The notes under the pieces: generated by a model
The model's input: the letters and a program-made list of their open reading frames with translations, nothing else
What the model was told of the DNA's origin: nothing
The model's database searches: none
Shown here: one piece after another, positions 60,743 through 64,000 of the stretch
Layout of the letters: each line of letters begins with the position of its first letter
Position numbering within the stretch: position 1 is the first letter of the stretch
From: JAXGTO01 sp040774885
Lineage (GTDB): Bacteria > Actinomycetota > Coriobacteriia > Coriobacteriales > Eggerthellaceae
DNA: 64,000 bases
Direction: 5' to 3'
Assembly (NCBI GenBank): GCA_040774885.1
Contig: JAXGTO010000008.1
Coordinates: 4,400 to 68,399, forward strand
Position numbers and translations under genes: made by a program

Positions 60743-63301
60743 ATGAAAGCTTACAATCCGCACGAGATAGAGCCCCGTCTTCAGAAGGCGTGGGAAGATG
60801 CCGGCCTCTATACCGTCAACGAGGACGCATCCAAGCCCAAGAAATACGTGCTTGAAATGTTCCCGTATCCTTCGGGCGACATCCATATGGGCCACGTGCG
60901 CAACTATACCATCGGCGACGTCATCGCGCGCTATTCCGCCATGCAGGGCTTCGACGTGCTGCATCCCATGGGATGGGACGCTTTCGGGCTGCCGGCGGAA
61001 AACGCCGCCATCAAGCACGAAACGCATCCGGCCAAGTGGACCCACGCCAATATCGCCACCCAGATGGCCAGTTTCAAGCGCATGGGATTTTCCTACGACT
61101 GGGACCGCCGCGTGGTGGCATGCGACCCCGATTACTACCGCTGGGGCCAGTGGATTTTCCTGCAGTTTTGGAAGCGCGGGTTGGTGGAGCGGCGCAACAG
61201 CCCCGTCAATTGGTGTCCCAATTGTCAAACGGTGCTTGCCAACGAACAGGTGACCGAAGGCGAGTGCTGGCGCTGCCATTCGGCGGTTGAAAAGCGCGAT
61301 CTCACCCAGTGGTACTTCAAAATCACCGACTACGCCCAAGAACTGCTCGATGACTTGGATCAGCTGGACGGTTGGCCCGACCGCGTCAAGCAGATGCAGG
61401 CCAATTGGATCGGCCGCAGCGAAGGCGCCGAGGTCGACTTCGCCATCTGCGATGAAGCCGGAAACGCCACCGATGAGACCATCACCGTGTTCACCACGCG
61501 CGCCGACACGTTGTTCGGTTGCAGCTTCTTCCTGCTGGCTCCGGAATATCCCGGCCTCATGGAGTTCGTCGATGCGGATCACGCCGACGCGGTGGGTGCC
61601 GTGGTCGAAGCCGCGCAGAAGGTGAGCGCCGTCGAACGCGCGCAGGGCGACCGCGAGAAGCACGGCGCCTTCACCGGGCGCTACATGGTCAACCCCATCA
61701 ACGGCGAAAAGGTGCCCGTGTGGGTGGCCGACTACATCGTTTCCGATTACGGCACCGGCGCCGTCATGGCCGTTCCCTGCGGCGACCAGCGCGACTTCGA
61801 GTTCGCGCGAAAATACGACCTGCCCATCATCCCCATCATCTTGGAACAGGATGATCCGCTGTATCCGCAGCTCAAAGATGAAAAGCAGCGTGTCGTCACC
61901 ACTGTCGATTGGGAAGCCGCCTACGATGCCCAGGGTATCTTGGTGCAGTCGGGCGCCTATACCGGCATGGAGGGCGGCAAGCATTCCGAAGGCGAAGAAG
62001 CCGTGGTAGCCGCGCTCGAAGCGGCCGGCACCGGCCGCCGCAAGGTGGAATTCCGTCTGCGCGATTGGCTGATCAGCCGCCAGCGCTATTGGGGCAATCC
62101 CATTCCGGCCATCCACTGCCCCAAATGCGGCGTGGTGCCCGTGCCCGAAGAAGATCTGCCGGTGCTTCTGCCCGACGACATCGACCTGGCGGCGGGGGAG
62201 ACCCTGGCCACGCACAAGGATTTCTCGGACTGCACGTGTCCGGTGTGCGGTGCGCCTGCCAAGCGCGAAACCGACACCATGGACACATTCACATGTTCCA
62301 GCTGGTATTACCTGCGCTACACCGACCCGCATAATCAAACGGCGCCGTTCGCGCCCGAAAAGGCCAACCGCTGGATGCCCGTCGACCAGTACATCGGCGG
62401 CATCGAGCACGCCATCTTGCATTTGCTGTACAGCCGCTTCTACACCAAGGTGCTGCGCGACATGGGCCTGCTCGACTTCGACGAGCCCTTCGCCAACTTG
62501 CTGTGCCAGGGCATGGTGAAAGACGAAAACGGCGAAACGATGTCAAAGTCGAAGGGCAACGTCATCGCGCCGGAAGATATGATCCGCGAATACGGCGCCG
62601 ATGCCGTGCGCGCCTACATTTTGTTCATGGCACCGCCCGACAAAGACCTGGAATGGGACGAAGACGGCCTTGCCGGCATCTTCCGCTTCCTCAATCGCGT
62701 TTGGCGCCAGGTGAACGATCTTGCCGGCATCGCTGGCGACGAGACGCTCTTCGAGCCGGGAATCGCCCAGGCTGAAGCCGAGGAACTCGCGCGCACGCTC
62801 AACCGCGAGCGTCATCGCGTGGCGGGCAAGGTGGCCGATGATTTCGACCGCAACAACTTCAACACGGCTATCAGCGCCATCATGGAGCTCTCCAACGCCA
62901 CCGGCGCCTATCTGCGCGCGGTTTCTGCAGCCGATCGCTCGGCTTGCCCGCATTTGGCGGCCCTCGATGCCGATGTGGCCGATGTGCTGGTGAAGATGAT
63001 GGCTCCCATCGCCCCGCATTGGGCCGACGAACTGTGGCATACCGTGTTGGGCCATGCCGATTCGTCGGTGCATTCCCAGCCGTGGCCCGAGTTCGATCCT
63101 TCGCAGGCGCGCGCCGCGGAAGTGGAGCTTGCCGTGCAGGTGAATGGCAAGGTGAAGGCCAAGGTCACCGTAGCCCAGGACGCTGCGGAAGACGACATCC
63201 GCGCGGCGGCACTGTCGGCTGTGGCGGCAGCGACCGAAGGACAGACCGTGGTCAAGTCCATCGTCATTCCCGGTCGTCTGGTAAACGTGGTGGTCAAGTA
63301 G
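60743..63301 (+). CDS. leuS: Leucyl-tRNA synthetase
   Basis: 852 residues, a class I synthetase. The HIGH motif is HMGHVRNY near residue 50 and the KMSKS motif is TMSKSKGN near 600. The CP1 editing domain (about 220-420) keeps TTRADTLFG and SDYGTGAVMAVPCGDQRD, so post-transfer editing should work. Zinc-binding pairs CPNC...CWRCH and CPKC...CPVC flank the core. LSRQRYWGNPIP-type WLISRQRYWGNPIPAIHC and an anticodon-binding plus C-terminal tRNA-contact domain follow. Length and domain order are those of bacterial LeuRS. ATG 60743 follows GAAGGACGG. It is followed by an intrinsic terminator. Confidence 0.97.
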   Translation: MKAYNPHEIEPRLQKAWEDAGLYTVNEDASKPKKYVLEMFPYPSGDIHMGHVRNYTIGDVIARYSAMQGFDVLHPMGWDAFGLPAENAAIKHETHPAKWTHANIATQMASFKRMGFSYDWDRRVVACDPDYYRWGQWIFLQFWKRGLVERRNSPVNWCPNCQTVLANEQVTEGECWRCHSAVEKRDLTQWYFKITDYAQELLDDLDQLDGWPDRVKQMQANWIGRSEGAEVDFAICDEAGNATDETITVFTTRADTLFGCSFFLLAPEYPGLMEFVDADHADAVGAVVEAAQKVSAVERAQGDREKHGAFTGRYMVNPINGEKVPVWVADYIVSDYGTGAVMAVPCGDQRDFEFARKYDLPIIPIILEQDDPLYPQLKDEKQRVVTTVDWEAAYDAQGILVQSGAYTGMEGGKHSEGEEAVVAALEAAGTGRRKVEFRLRDWLISRQRYWGNPIPAIHCPKCGVVPVPEEDLPVLLPDDIDLAAGETLATHKDFSDCTCPVCGAPAKRETDTMDTFTCSSWYYLRYTDPHNQTAPFAPEKANRWMPVDQYIGGIEHAILHLLYSRFYTKVLRDMGLLDFDEPFANLLCQGMVKDENGETMSKSKGNVIAPEDMIREYGADAVRAYILFMAPPDKDLEWDEDGLAGIFRFLNRVWRQVNDLAGIAGDETLFEPGIAQAEAEELARTLNRERHRVAGKVADDFDRNNFNTAISAIMELSNATGAYLRAVSAADRSACPHLAALDADVADVLVKMMAPIAPHWADELWHTVLGHADSSVHSQPWPEFDPSQARAAEVELAVQVNGKVKAKVTVAQDAAEDDIRAAALSAVAAATEGQTVVKSIVIPGRLVNVVVK

Positions 63302-63352
63302 GGCAACGCGCCGTTCCTTAACCTATCCTGAAACGCGAGTGGTCATTTCATG

Positions 63353-63380
63353 CGCCCGAGCACGTGTTGCTCGGGCGTTT
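63353..63380 (+). terminator. Rho-independent terminator of leuS
   Basis: CGCCCGAGCA / TGCTCGGGCG, a 10-bp stem with a CGTGT loop, followed by TTT. Confidence 0.85.
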
Positions 63381-63394
63381 GCTAGTATGGCGCT

Positions 63395-64000
63395 ATGGCT
63401 GGAGTGATTAAAAAGATCGGACGCATCATGTTGGTTGCGATAGTTGCGGTGCTGGCGGTGGTCGTCATCGTCGTCGGCGTGCCCAATGCGGTGGAGTGCG
63501 TCGGACAGTCGGGCAACATCAAGACCGAAGATCAGGTGTGCACCACGGTGCAAACCGAGGGACAGTACGACTGCATTCTCATCTTGGGTGCCTCCGTCTT
63601 TTCGGATGGCACGCCTTCCAACATCTTGGCCGATCGGTTGACGGTGGGCGCGCAGCTCTACTTCGATGGTGTGGCGCCCAAGATCATCGTGTCCGGCGAC
63701 GATCAAAGCGATTCCAGCTACGACGAGGTCACCAACATGAAGGCCTACCTGGTGGAACTCGGCGTTCCCAGCGAAGACATCTTCTGCGATCATGCGGGCT
63801 TGTGCACCTATGACAGCATGTACCGCGCCAAAAACGTGTTCGGTGCGCAAAAGATGGTGGTGGTCACGCAGACCTATCACTTGTATCGAGCCTTGTTCGA
63901 CGCCAATAGCTTGGGCATCAGTTCGGTGGGTGTGGCCAGCGACTTGCGCTCGTATCAGAAGCAGACATGGTACGACATCCGCGAAGTGGGTGCACGTATC
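63395..64000 (+). CDS. DUF218/SanA-like envelope protein, N-terminal part (runs off the window)
   Basis: The first 202 residues; the 3' end lies outside the window. One TM helix at about 9-30 after basic residues (KKIGR) places the rest outside the cytoplasm. The domain starts YDCILILGASVFSDGTPSNILADRLTVGAQLYFDG, then IIVSGDD, DEVTNMKAYLVELGVPSEDIFCDHAGLCTYDSMYRAKNVFGAQKMVVVTQTYHLYRALF and GVASD. This is the DUF218 pattern of SanA/YdcF/ElyC: LGAxV...SxxLxxRL, SGG/GD, ExxxM..yL...GVP, and T..YH..RA. SanA-like proteins affect envelope barrier function; activity is unknown. ATG 63395 has a weak ribosome site; ATG 63428 is an alternative. Confidence 0.85.
   Translation, partial: MAGVIKKIGRIMLVAIVAVLAVVVIVVGVPNAVECVGQSGNIKTEDQVCTTVQTEGQYDCILILGASVFSDGTPSNILADRLTVGAQLYFDGVAPKIIVSGDDQSDSSYDEVTNMKAYLVELGVPSEDIFCDHAGLCTYDSMYRAKNVFGAQKMVVVTQTYHLYRALFDANSLGISSVGVASDLRSYQKQTWYDIREVGARI

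Overview
The window looks like chromosomal DNA of a high-GC, anaerobic Eggerthellaceae-type actinobacterium (class Coriobacteriia). This is inferred from the gene set: Tat-exported, lipobox-bearing flavoprotein reductases paired with membrane-anchored multiheme cytochromes, membrane-spanning LuxR-type regulators next to them, very large surface proteins with InlB-type repeats, a type III glutamine synthetase, rubrerythrin, and citramalate-based isoleucine synthesis. No tRNA, rRNA, CRISPR array, integrase or transposase was found.

Layout. 1-1.6 kb: end of a LytR_C-domain protein, then rlmH and a MoaE-like gene on the minus strand. 1.7-5.8 kb: ABC exporter with a very long coiled-coil FtsX-like permease. 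6-14.3 kb: aspartate-family amino acid genes (lysA, hom, metA, metY) with a DUF4190-type membrane protein, a HAD phosphatase and a small membrane protein. 14.6-27.8 kb: one 4406-residue secreted beta-helix/InlB/DUF11 surface protein. 28.4-31.5 kb: rplM-rpsI and glnA (GSIII). 31.9-35.3 kb: a tight operon ilvE-cimA-trpR-like-cysteine hydrolase. 35.4-36.6 kb: NUDIX hydrolase and Hsp20 on the minus strand. 36.9-49.4 kb: a respiratory/reductase island with two five-heme cytochromes, two Tat flavoproteins, an Old-Yellow-Enzyme-type reductase broken by an in-frame TAG, and two membrane LuxR regulators, plus rubrerythrin and aquaporin. 49.5-57.3 kb: M18 aminopeptidase, a second large adhesin and its small membrane partner. 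57.6-64 kb: guaB, an NSS transporter, leuS and the start of a DUF218/SanA protein.

How genes work together. lysA and hom use aspartate-semialdehyde-derived intermediates. metA carries Glu111, which predicts acetyl-CoA use, and is divergent from metY, so homoserine is probably acetylated and directly sulfhydrylated. cimA and ilvE fit isoleucine synthesis from pyruvate. In the reductase island the cytochromes would pass quinol electrons to exported flavoproteins. G/C-rich dyads recur upstream of these units: a 19-bp ATCCyC-N7-sGGGAT site three times, and a CCCCG/CGGGG dyad about 34 bp before a CATAGT -10 box twice. I read these as candidate operators of the local LuxR regulators.

The most interesting non-coding structures are a 175/176-bp element with terminal inverted repeats present twice (489-663 and 40798-40973), a family of long quasi-palindromes behind glnA and behind the M18 peptidase (the latter extending into its last codons), a 9-bp inverted repeat that brackets the hsp20 promoter exactly, a Fur-like box before rubrerythrin, and three mutually exclusive pairing segments at 9089-9252.
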